Shown one piece after another: positions 21,881 through 32,417 of a stretch of DNA of 64,000 nt. The position numbers and the translations under genes were made by a program. The DNA comes from Corylus avellana. Its lineage: Eukaryota > Streptophyta > Magnoliopsida > Fagales > Betulaceae. The stretch's first letter is position 1. Every line of letters starts with the position of its first letter. The stretch is taken from the NCBI RefSeq assembly GCF_901000735.1, contig NC_081546.1, positions 15,010,302-15,074,301 on the forward strand, read 5' to 3'. The notes under the pieces were generated by a model. The model saw only the letters and a program-made list of their open reading frames with translations. It was not told the origin of the DNA and searched no databases.

Positions 21881-22345
21881 TTGCCAAAGTTATTCGTTCT
21901 AATAGGGATTTCAGTGAACTTTGAGATATTAAGACATTGCACATTTGAAATAATTGGAAGCTTCATATTTATGTGCTAGTTCACTTTACATTGTTTTAAA
22001 CTTGTAATGCCTTAGCATGCCTTTTGTAAGTAATTAAACTTTAAAATTTCAATTCATTATGAAAATGGAGTTTATCTTTTTAAGCTTGCTAATGAATGAA
22101 AATCATGATCTTGAATAATACCTTAATTTCGGATAACATGAATTTGTGCATATTGTTTGTGGGTAACATTTCTGAAAAACCCTCACGAGACTTCACTCTT
22201 CCTCTAGGAAATTCCTAGGGGTTTAAAAGGCTTGTTGCATATGCTAAATGCAATCGTACAGCCCACGAAAGATGGATTTATCTTTTTATTTTCCGTTTTT
22301 CCATTTAGTTTTTAGTTTCGTATTGCTAAGGGACCAACAATATGT
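21881..22345 (+). other. 3' untranslated region of A2 with conserved block
   Basis: AT-rich, non-coding. Positions about 22155-22240 contain a block (GTGGGTAACATT, CGAGACTTCACTC, TCCTCTAGG, TTTAAAAGGCTTGTTGC) that recurs upstream of the 3' LTR of elements C and E. Confidence 0.65.
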
Positions 22346-22356
22346 AAGTTTGGGGG
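22346..22356 (+). other. Polypurine tract of A2, copy 1
   Basis: AAGTTTGGGGG directly before the 3' LTR; the expected primer for plus-strand DNA synthesis. Elements C and E have the same kind of tract at the matching place. Confidence 0.75.
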
Positions 22357-22544
22357 TATTAAGCGCCAAAATATTCATATTTTAGCCCCTAACTTATATG
22401 TGATAATTCCTTATTTTTGTTAGTTTGTACAATTTTATTTCATTTTTGTATTTTCCTGGTTTTATTGGTTTTTGGAAGAAAAGGAAGCAAATCTGGAAAT
22501 ATTGGACTTAAAGAGGAATTTTGGGAAAAGCTAGAGGCTCTGGT

Positions 22545-22735
22545 AGTGCGATCGATCGTAGCACCACTGCGATCGACTGCACTACAAGCAAGGACCAGAC
22601 GAGTGTAAGGCGTGCACTCGTGCGCACAAGAAGCAGCCTCGATCGCATTTCCGATCGAGCACCCAACACAGAAGATCGATCGCAGTCCTGCGGTCGATCG
22701 CACACAGGATGCGATCGAGCACACCCGTGTGTGAG
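22545..22735. repeat. GC-rich island of GATCGAGC/GATCGATCG motifs in LTR-A
   Basis: Within 190 bp the pentamer-hexamer core CGATCG or GATCGA occurs many times, often as TGCGATCGATCG, CTCGATCGCA or GCGATCGAGCACAC, on both strands. It lies between the U3 start and the TATA box. Similar islands occur in every LTR-A with this region and, in related form, in LTR-C and LTR-E. Confidence 0.7.
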
Positions 22736-22852
22736 GAGCAAGTCAGCCTCAGCCTTATTCTGGAAAGTGTTTTCTTTTAAGGTTTTGAAGCCTTGTGCGA
22801 ACTATGACACAAACCCAACGATTTTTAGGGTTTCTAGAGTGTTCCTAAGGCC

Positions 22853-22860
22853 TATAAATA
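22853..22860 (+). promoter_or_regulatory. LTR TATA box (family A, A2 3' LTR)
   Basis: TATAAATA in the context AGGCCTATAAATAGACG, about 500 bp into the LTR. The matching position in copy 2 is 47412-47419. Confidence 0.5.
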
Positions 22861-23733
22861 GACGCTTAAACCTTTAGAATAGACACACAATTTTCCAAGG
22901 AGAAGAACTTGATCTCTTCAAGTTCAAGTTTCGGGTTTATTCTTTTTCTTTCTATTTTATTTTATGAAGATGTTTAATATTAAACTCATGTGTAACTAAA
23001 CTACTTAGTAGGGCTAGATTGAAGCCCTAATTATGTTTATTTAAGATTTCAATATTGGCGCTTTTGTGAGAATCATATTGTGATGCTTAACTTGATTAAT
23101 TCATGTTTTATTGAATTCCTCATATGTGTTTGTTTGATCAACATATGCATGTAGTATGGATTAGTTAATTAAATAAATTTGGATGATCGAGTCCTGGGTT
23201 TAATATGAGTAACAAAAGGAATCCACACCGGATTCTTGGTTTAATCAACATGAGGAACTGGGAGTAGACACCCATGCCCTAGGCCTCATGTGTTTTTCGA
23301 TTTTCACAGATTTATGCTTTCTTAAAGAACAAATTAGTAGACACCCATGCTAAATCCTTTAAGAAAAGAAAAGAATTAGAGTAGACACCCATGCCTAATT
23401 TGTTGCTTAGGGAAATCAATAGCTTAAGGAGTAGACACCCATGCCCTGAAGTTAGCAAACATTAAGTATTCATAATATGATTGGATCATTGGCATATTGT
23501 TATATTATTTAAGTATGATTAGTGGTGGATATCAAAGCCCTACCTTTTATTATTATCAACTCAAAGTCAGTCTTTGTTTTGTTTTACTTACAGAATTTAT
23601 TTTAAGCAAAATTTAGCAATCCTCGTGGGAATGATCTCGTACTTGCACTCTATGCTACTGCTTTGACCTTGTGCACTTGTGAGTTAAACATACAATTATT
23701 TGCCTATTAATTTATGCAGATATTTGCACAACA

Positions 23734-24994
23734 ATCACCGGCCAAATGGCTTTACATTGGGGTCGGCAAGAGAAGCCAAATTTATGGCCATGGTGAAGTA
23801 CTTCTTCTAGAACGATTCTTATCTGTTCAAGTATTGTCTCGATCAGATCATTTGGAGTTGTATTCCTGAGCATGACCAATCCAATGTCTTCTCCTTTTGT
23901 CATGATCAAGCCTGTGAAGGCCATTTCAGTGTTAAGAAGACCGCTGGAAAGATTTTGCTGTGTAGATTTTATTGGCCTAGCCTTTTCTGTGACTCTCATG
24001 CATATTGTGTCGCATGTGAGCATTGCCAGAAGCTAGGGAGTATCTTTAGGAGGAATATGATGCCCCTCAATCCTATATTGGTTGTGGACATTTTTGATCT
24101 ATGGGCATTGATTTCATGGGACCTTTCCCAAACTCCTTTGGCTTTCTCTATATCCTCGTTGATGTGGACTACGTGTCCAAATGGGTGGAGGCTATTGCAT
24201 GCAAGACCAATGGCCATAGAGTTCTGGTCCAGTTTTTAAAGGACACTATCTTTGCCCGTTTTGGTACGCCTCGAGCAATCATAAGTGATTGGGGGCAGGC
24301 ATTTTTTCGACATGATTTTTATGCAGCTGATGAAGAAGTATTTCATCACGCATAAGGTTGCCACCCCTTATCATCCACAGACGAGTGGACAAGTGGAGAT
24401 TTCAAATTGCGAGATTAAGAGAATTTTGGATAAAACTGTCTATCCTACAAGAAAGGATTGGTCTCTGCGATTGAACGATGCACTGTGGGCTTACCATACA
24501 ACATTCAAGACCCCGATTGGCATATCTCCATATCGTCTTGTGTACGGCAAAGCATGTCACTTTCCTGGGGAGTTGGAGAATAGAGCATATTGGGCCATCA
24601 AGCAGCTGAACTTCAATCTTACAAAGGCTGGCTCAGAAAGGAAGCTCCAACTCAATGCGCTAGAGGAGTTGAGGAATGATGCATATGACCGTGCAAGGTC
24701 GTACAAGGCACAGATGAAGAAAGCTCATCACCAGAGCATTTTGAAACTATCTTTCGAGCCTGGTCAGAAAGTACTTCTTTACAATTCATGGTTACATGTT
24801 TTCCCAGGCAAGCCGAAATCTAGATGGACAGGCCCATTCATCATTCGGTCAGTTTCTACTCATGGGGCCATCGTAAGGATCTGAAGAATGGTAGCACTTT
24901 CAAGGTGAATGGACAAAGGCTGAAACCATTCTTGGAATTGAAGAGTCCGGAAATTGAGACGACATTGTTGGAGGATCCTAGGTATCCGGAGTGA
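23734..24994 (+). pseudogene. Integrase of element C, Athila-type, copy 1
   Basis: The 3' part of a second Athila-type pol, truncated on its left by the A2 LTR. It has an HHCC-like region (CEGHFSVKKTAGKIL, then CVACEHC near 24013) and [12 protein letters not shown] with the first catalytic D (near 24101). It also has [13 protein letters not shown] with the second D (near 24259) and [14 protein letters not shown], where the catalytic E is expected. [21 protein letters not shown] follows near the C-terminus. Three frame changes break it, near 24097, near 24310 and near 24875. The frame of the last part ends at a TGA at 24992. All three catalytic positions are present, unlike in A2, but the frameshifts make it a pseudogene. 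RT and upstream parts of element C are not in the window. Confidence 0.85.
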
Positions 24995-26317
24995 TTGTCG
25001 TCTACTGTGGAAAGTCTGGCTGGAAGACTTTAAACTTAGCGCTTGTGGGAGGCAACCCTCATTCTTTGCATTCCTTGTCGTTTGATCTTGCTTGTTTCTT
25101 TTGTTTTTGTTTTTGTGGGGTTTTTCAGGTCAAATGTCTACTATTCAAGTTTGGAGGAGCATTCTCCTATGTTACACCCGCCTTAAGCTGCCTTTTCAGC
25201 AGTGTATTTCTGGATACATTGGGGACAATGTGTCATTTTAAGTTTGGGGGTGGGGTAGACATTTCTATCTTTTTCATTGTTATTTCGGTTGTTTTGTTTA
25301 TTTTTGTTGTTGCTTTTCAAAAAAATAATAACAATAATAATAAAGAAAAAAGTTGTGCTATGTTGTTGATTGCGCATGAGCTACATCATAACTGTGGTTT
25401 GCATGTCATTGGTGTGTTTAACTTTTTGAACACTGTATATCATTAGAAATCTAAGTCCTTTGACTCATTTGGTGGATTAGAGAGATTTCACATGTCTCAG
25501 TTGGATCACAAGCACGCTAGCATAAAGTGTATAAGGTATGAGATTTGGATTGATTAGGGTGTGCCTTGCAATTTGTAGGATAAACTGTGATGAAACCTTG
25601 GCTTGAAAATTATAAAAATAAACAAATAAATAAATGAATAAAAATCAATTTGAGCGTCTCATTAAGTAACCAGACCTCTGCCTCACTAGGCATTGAGTGT
25701 TCGCGTAAAAAGATTAGAAATTCAATTTGGTGAACTATATAGTTAGGTCGGCTTCGTAGCCTTGTTGACTTGAGTAATTAAGCCTTTAGGGATTTTTTAC
25801 ATCTAGTGCCCAAAAACCATTTTTTACATCTACTGCACAGCCTACACAAAAATGCATATATTGATTTAAGCCTTGGGTGTTTTCATTTGTGTGAATTCCT
25901 ATGGATTTTGAGGTACACCAAACTTTGAAAGAAAAATTGAAGCCTCATGATTGTATGTTAGTTTCACATTGCACTTATTGGAACATGTGTTGTCTCAAAT
26001 TTTCATCTTTGAGTGGAATGATCTGTGGTTGACTTGATGATGTGATTGTGGTGTGTACTTTGTTAAACCTGCTCATGATGTGAGAACCATGTGTTTGTGT
26101 GTATATTTGTGTTTGCCAATGACATAGTGCTTAAAAATGTTTGTGGGTATCATTGCTGTTAAACCCTTACGAGACTTCACTCGTCCTCTAGGGATGCCTA
26201 GGATTTAAAAGGGTTGTTGCATATGCTAAATACAACCGTCTCTCCCACGACAGTGGATTTATGTTTCATTTTCTGTTATGTTTTTTATTTTGTTTTGTTA
26301 AGGGAATAGCAAAATAT
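24995..26317 (+). other. 3' untranslated region of element C, copy 1
   Basis: About 1.3 kb between integrase and 3' LTR. A first purine tract, AAGTTTGGGGGTGGGG, lies at 25240-25255 after GGGGACAATGTG. The open stretch at 24991-25446 has low-complexity, hydrophobic translation and no recognisable domain, so I do not call it a gene. The conserved block with ACGAGACTTCACTC lies at about 26145-26222. Confidence 0.65.
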
Positions 26318-26328
26318 AAGTTTGGGAG
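26318..26328 (+). other. Polypurine tract of element C, copy 1
   Basis: AAGTTTGGGAG just before the LTR-C start TGATGAGTGCC at 26333. Confidence 0.65.
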
Positions 26329-26332
26329 TATT

Positions 26333-26434
26333 TGATGAGTGCCAAACATTGCATATTTGGGCCACTTAACTTGTATTTGTTAAATCCTTAGCTTTGTTAT
26401 TTTCTAATGTTTTTTGGTAGTTATGGTGTTTTAA
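26333..26434 (+). mobile_element. 3' LTR of element C, first 102 bp, cut by the gap
   Basis: TGATGAGTGCCAAACATTGC onward is the start of LTR-C. The sequence stops at the N run. The same LTR is complete in copy 2 (50892-52070), and the 102 bases agree. Confidence 0.85.
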
Positions 26435-26534
26435 NNNNNNNNNNNNNNNNNNNNNNNNNNNNNNNNNNNNNNNNNNNNNNNNNNNNNNNNNNNNNNNNNN
26501 NNNNNNNNNNNNNNNNNNNNNNNNNNNNNNNNNN
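26435..26534. other. Assembly gap, 100 N
   Basis: Exactly 100 N, a conventional placeholder length. The left edge lies inside LTR-C and the right edge inside the host-like part of copy 2, so the two sides are not naturally adjacent on present evidence. Confidence 0.98.
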
Positions 26535-29500
26535 CTCTCTCACTCATGGGAAGGGGGTCCCGTCACGTCATTATGCCATAGACGTTTGCGTATCACATGG
26601 CCACCACCTCCCAACTGAAGGCTTCTCTCTCATCTACTTTTTTTTTTTTTTTTTTAAAGAAAAAAGAAAAAAGTTCATTTGACAATTGGGTTAGCAATAG
26701 CATCCTTCTTAAGCTATTCTATTACATTTATTTTTAAAAATTATTTGACAAAAATGCATGCATTTTCCAATTCAAAAATGAAAATAATTCTTTTATTGTA
26801 GGTTGTGGACTAATAAATAATAATAATAAAAAAAAACAAAAAACCATCCTCTTTAATTAGAACTTAAATAAAGCATATAAAGAAGTATAATTTTTCAAAG
26901 AAAATTAAAATGTGTAAGACAGAATATTTTAAGAGAGATGAATAATATATATATAATTCACAAGGAGAAGCAGAAGGTAGTTTGTTTAGAAAATAAAAGT
27001 GAAAAGCGATAAATACAAAATTGATAATGTATTGTCACATCGCCATCTATCCCTTTCAAAATGGTCGAATTGATGAAATTTAAGTGAAGAATACCAACCA
27101 ACCGCGCACCAGAAAACAAAAAAAAATCACCCAAAGAAAGGAGATGGGTTACTACTGGTGGGGGCCACCAACATCACGACGTGAGTTGGCCACGTGATTC
27201 GGGAGGGTGACGAAGTGGTAGGCAGACATTTTTAATCACGTGATACGTGCGGATTCCGCGGAGACACTGACACGTGTCTCATTTTCAATGCACGATATAT
27301 ATATATATATAATTTAATTAGTGCGCGTCTTTAGAATAAATAAAATAAAAATTAATAATATGTATTATCCAAATTAAGGCACGCAAAAATATAGGATTAG
27401 TTAACTGATCCCTAAACGGATTCCTTTTAGGCAGGGAATGTCCATGTTTACAGCGCACAGGGGGATAAACCATAATCATTAAAGACATCTCTTGGCACTG
27501 TTGGGTTCCGCTATTTCCGCGCTCGCTTTTGCTTCTTCACAAAACAGGTAACTTTTTTTTTCCATTGTCCTCACCAATAAAGCAACACTCCTATTTTCAG
27601 CTTTTATTTATTTTTTATTATTTTTTTTTCACGTAGGTACGTAGGAGTAACATCCTATAATAACCAAAGAAGGGCCATGTGGTGATCCATGAGTGGATAA
27701 TCATAAACCCACAAACCACTAACGTAATTTTGGAGAAAGCAAGACTTTGAATTTGAAAAGGGCATGTGTTTAATTAAATCCTAAACATGAGTTGGCTATA
27801 TATTGTCAAGCTGTCCCACTTAATTCAGACGTGAGACTTGCGCAACCTATTTCAATCATTTTGTGAGACGATATATAAATATTTATATATTTTTTTAATT
27901 TATTTTTATCGTGCCTCAGAGTGAGAAGGAACGGATTAATTAGTTCATCGTACTTGGAAATGTGTAAAGCCTTGATGATTTTAATAGGAAAAAGCTTGTC
28001 ATGTTTAATTTATATTTTAAAAAAGATATCAACAATCAAACACGAACAACTTAGGAAATTAAGAAATAATTAATTGGAAAAGCAGTGCTACCTGTGTGCA
28101 TGAACCTAGCGTGCTGTCTCTGTATGTGTACCGGAATCTTCTATTACTTTATTCTAGGTTGTTTTTTTCTGTATGTAGGGCCTAGAAAAATGTACTATAT
28201 AGTATACGTTGCCATTCTCACAAACTCTGGAGTTTTAATAATTGTTAGTAGGTAATTTTATAATTGGTGATGGATAATGGACAAACCTATCAAACGCAAT
28301 GTTATATATATGGGCACTTAGAAAAAACAAAACAATATTAAAATTTGTTCAAAAGAGCTTGTGTTTCAACAACAAGATTCGTTTTCAGTTCCATTCTTAG
28401 TTAAACTCTCTTCTGCAAGGTCTACGAAAGATTGAAACTTTCAACGGCTGCCTCATAGTTTGGCGATTTGAGAACAAAATAAACCATATATATTATATTA
28501 ATTAGCTAGATATGGATTGACTTCCAGTAATCTAGTTTGGAGAAAGAAATGCTACATATTATATTATCATCTCACTTTTATTTTACTAGGCTGATGTAGC
28601 AGTGTGCCCATTAACTCTTTTTTTTTAAAAAAAAATAATAATGATCAATGAACACAACCACGTCAATCCATTGAATCACATGGGTTAAATACTTTTTTAG
28701 TATATGGGTTTTAATATATATATATATATATTTTCAACCTAAGTTTCATTTTGTATCATACATGTTTTATAGGTAAATACATAATATAGATAAGAAAAAA
28801 AAAAAGATGTTAAAACCCAATACTAAAATCCAAAAATTTAGCTAGATAAGGTTTGACTTCTAGGAATCTACTTAAGAGAAATAAATGCTAAATATTATGT
28901 TTTCATCTCACCTTTATTTCATTTAACTATTGTAACAGTGACTAACAACTTTTCAATTTTTTTTTAATAATGATGGATGAACACAACTATGTAGCGAACG
29001 ATAGTGCAGCATTGACTCATGTAATAGTACAACAATCTACTGTGTCTACTGAAGGTAATAATATGATATAAATAATCTTTTGTAAAATATATATATATAT
29101 ATAAAAAAAAAAAGAAAAAAAGAAAAAAAAAAAGGAAATTGATAATCAGATTTTTGGTTCCTGGCTCACTCTGGGTTTATTCCATTTTCCCCGAGGTAGT
29201 TGGGCCTTCCAGACATTGAAAGGGACCCAGCCGGGGGGCTGATAGAATTTGGTTGGTTGGTTGGTTGGCTGGCCCATCGCAAGCACTGTCTATGTAATCA
29301 CGCACGTACTTTTGTTGTTTTGCACGTGAGTTGGGGGGTCTACTCCCATGGCCCACCCTCTGCGCCTGTGAGTGAGAGAACAAAGCCTGAAAATAACTGC
29401 ACATCTCTTTCTCACACGCGCGCGCACGCTCCTCTTCTTCGTCCGGCAGTAGCAACATAGGACATAGCCTATACTTTTATAGCTCTCCTTTTTTTTTTAA

Positions 29501-30011
29501 GCACACCAAAGTCACCGAACACTGTCAAGTCACGTGCCCGTGTCTGTTCCACAAGAGTCGCATTTCTGTGCCCTACCCTGGTTTTCAGTTTACCACTTTT
29601 TAGGCTACAGATTTACAACAAACTTGGGCTGTGTGCGCCTTGGTTGCTGGATGGTTCACTACATATAGGGTCAAAAATTACAAAACATTTACAGATTATG
29701 TCAAGATATTTTATATAGTAAATACATTTTCATATGAGAATTACCTTTTTTTTTTTTTTTTTTTTTTTCAATTTTTTCAATTTTTTTTACGTACATATGT
29801 TCTGCTGATAATTATTGAATTTGTGAGACCCACATAATTGATTTGCAAATTTGATGTAAGGAGATGTACAACAAATGTAGACCAAATGGACGTGCATCTT
29901 TTTATATTCCTAAATTTGGGAATAAACCCACTCAACTGAACATTGCCAGATAAAGAGGCCCCATTGACGCTAGCCCACAAAAGACTACTAATCCAAAGCC
30001 CGGTTATTAAG
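26535..30011. other. Non-coding host-like DNA, copy 2
   Basis: Counterpart of 3411-6917, with scattered single-base differences and shorter poly(T) and AT runs. The CACGTG cluster is kept at 27191-27276 and the candidate exon/donor segment near 27502-27553. No gene recognised. Confidence 0.5.
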
Positions 30012-31259
30012 TGCTGAGTGCCAAATATTGCATATTTAGACCCCCTTCATTTATATTAGTTAATTCTTTAACTGTATCGTTATCTAATGTTTTGTTTTAG
30101 TTTTGAGTTTTTAATGTTTTATAGGTTGTTGAAGAAAAACTACAGTTTAAAAGAGAAAAATGCAAAATTTGGAAGAAAGCACACTTTCAATAGATATAGA
30201 TGATGTGATTAAGTTTAACCAAATCCTAGAAAAGACTAAATTAGTTTAAGTTCAGATTGGATAAAATTTTCAAATTCAGATTCTACATACGTCTCAGTAT
30301 TTTGATCATAAATTTCAGCTCAAGTATCGGATTGAGATGATTCAAACGGCATTGGAAAGGAAACTCAAAATGATACAATTAATTGTGAAATAGGATTTTC
30401 CTAATTAGGACGTTTACTATGTCAAAATCGTCTCTCAATAGAAGGATACAAATCTGGATGAATCCTATTCTGATTTCAGGCTTTTATTTGGATTGGGAGA
30501 CATACCTCCGAATTATCTAGGTTTACTAGGGCTTCTAGGACTCTCCTAAGCCTATAAATAGACATCTTTGCATTCAAGAAAAGAAGAGAATTCCAAAGAC
30601 TAGTTTTGGGAGACAAGTCTGGAGACAGAATGTAATCCACGGCTTTTCTTTGTAGTTTAGTTTTTCTTTAGTTTAGGTTTTATTTTTATGTGGAGCTAAT
30701 TCCCAACTAAGGTTGAGGATGAAGTATCACCAATGAAGAACATCAATACTTTTATGTAAGTCTTTATTTATATGATTTTATTGGGTTTAATATTTCAATT
30801 GTTTTACTTCTTTTCAATGTGTGGAGTGATTCTTAGATATCTTTTGTGATTCAATGATACACTTGATAATTTCACATAATTTCACATAATTAATTGCTTG
30901 ATTTTATTTGCCTAAATAATTGGATATCCCTTGTGATTTGTTCTACAGATACATTTGGTGTTTCAATTAAGATTGGATATCTTTTGTCATTTACGGATAT
31001 ATCTGATGATTTAATTGATATTGGATTTATTTTGTAATTTGTGCAATGAATGGATACATGTGATGATTTTGATTAATTGTTTGACGCATAGTAAAATATA
31101 TCTAATATTTTAATTGTGAGAACTTCAGATTAATATTGATAAACACGGAAGTATGTTATTATGATTCGGTGAGTGTGAATTCTCAAACCTCAGTATTTTA
31201 TCTCTTAGTTTATTTTAATTAGTTTAGATATAAAATTGCTCTTTCAAGAATACAATTCT
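30012..31259 (+). mobile_element. Truncated LTR, family B, copy 2
   Basis: Counterpart of 6918-8174, broken at the same place by the A1 LTR. The first bases read TGCTGAGTGCC instead of TGATAAGTGCC. A short stretch near 30270 is deleted relative to copy 1. Confidence 0.8.
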
Positions 31260-31723
31260 TGTTAAGTGCCAAAATATTCATATTTTAGTCCTTAAACTTA
31301 TATGTGTTAATTCCTTAAGTGTTGTTAATTTATGTTATTTTAGTTATTTTATGTGTTTTTCATGCTTTTGTAAGCTTTTGGAAGAGAATGAAGTAAATCT
31401 AGATATTTGGGCTCAAAGAGAGAAATTGAGAAAAGCTGGAGTTTCAGGTAGTGCGATCTATCGTAGGAGACCTGCTATCAAGCGCACTACAAGCAAGAGG
31501 ACCAGACGAGCGCAAGGCATGCGCTCATGCGCGCAAGCAACAGCCTCGATCGCATCTGTGACTGAGCGCCTCACACATAGGATCGACCGTAGATCGAGCG
31601 CACACGGGTTACGATCGATCGCACCCGTGCGCTAGAGAACAAAGAGCTACGACCAGACTTCTTTTCCTTCCATATTAGGGTTTTTCAAGTCTCACTTGTA
31701 TTAGAACTAAACCCTACGAATTT

Positions 31724-32015
31724 TCTAGGTTTACTAGTGTAACAAGGACTTCTAAAGCCCTATAAATAAACTTCTAAACCTTGAGAATAATCATCCTTGA
31801 ATAGACACAACTTTGGGGAAGGAATTTGGAGGCTACTTCTATGAGCAGTTTTCGGTTCTTTCTTTCCATTCTAGGTTTACTAGTGTAACAAGGACTTCTA
31901 AAGCCCTATAAATAAACTTCTAAACCTTGAGAATAATCATCCTTGAATAGACACAACTTTGGGGAAGGAATTTGGAGGCTACTTCTATGAGCAGTTTTTG
32001 GTTCTTTCTTTCCAT
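31724..32015. repeat. 146-bp tandem duplication inside LTR-A1, private to copy 2
   Basis: Units 31724-31869 and 31870-32015, nearly identical. Each contains a TATAAATA box (31761-31768 and 31907-31914), so the LTR carries two promoter-like boxes. Copy 1 has a single unit. Confidence 0.88.
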
Positions 32016-32417
32016 TTTCTTTTTAGTTTTATTTTTATTATGTGTAACTAACTCTTTAGCAGGGTTAGATTGAAGCCCTAATTATGCTTATTTAATATTT
32101 TAATATTGGTGCCTTTGTGATATTCATATTGTGTTGCTTAGCTTGATTAATTCCTGTTTTCTTGAATTCCTTATATGTGTTTGTCTGATCAACATATGCA
32201 TGTGGTATAGATTAGTTAATTAAATCACTTTGGATGATCGAGTCCTGGGTTTGATAAGAGTAACAAAAGAAATCCACACCGGGTTCTTGGGTTAATCAAC
32301 ATGGGGAACCCGGAATAGACACCATGCCCTAGGCCTCATGTGTTTGTCAATTTTCACAGATTTATGTTTTCTTAAAGAACAACTTAGTAGACACCCATAC
32401 TAAATCCTTTAAGCACC

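Larger units (their letters stand above)
22357..23733 (+). mobile_element. 3' LTR of A2 (family A, complete), copy 1
   Basis: A 1377-bp LTR from TATTAAGCGCC (the family start TG has become TA) to TTGCACAACA, following a polypurine tract. It contains the GC-rich motif island (22545-22735), TATAAATA at 22853-22860 and four AGTAGACACCCATGC repeats between 23253 and 23445. The right flank is element C integrase. No matching 5-bp duplication joins it to the left end of A2, so the element borders have been rearranged. Confidence 0.88.
3411..26434. repeat. Duplicated block, copy 1 (about 23.0 kb)
   Basis: Matches 26535-50993 collinearly and in direct orientation. The match starts at a CTCTCTCACT string (3411 and 26535) and runs to the 100-N gap at 26435. 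The offset changes in steps where insertions differ: about 23.1 kb at first, 26.1 kb after a private LTR in copy 2, 24.56 kb after a private LTR in copy 1. It may be a haplotype duplicate created by scaffolding or a real tandem duplication. Confidence 0.95.

Noticed and set aside
24991..25446. 151-codon open stretch after the element C integrase, considered as an extra ORF
   Set aside because: Low-complexity, F/V/N-rich translation across a purine tract and T-rich untranslated DNA, with no domain. It is present in copy 2 only because the segment is duplicated.
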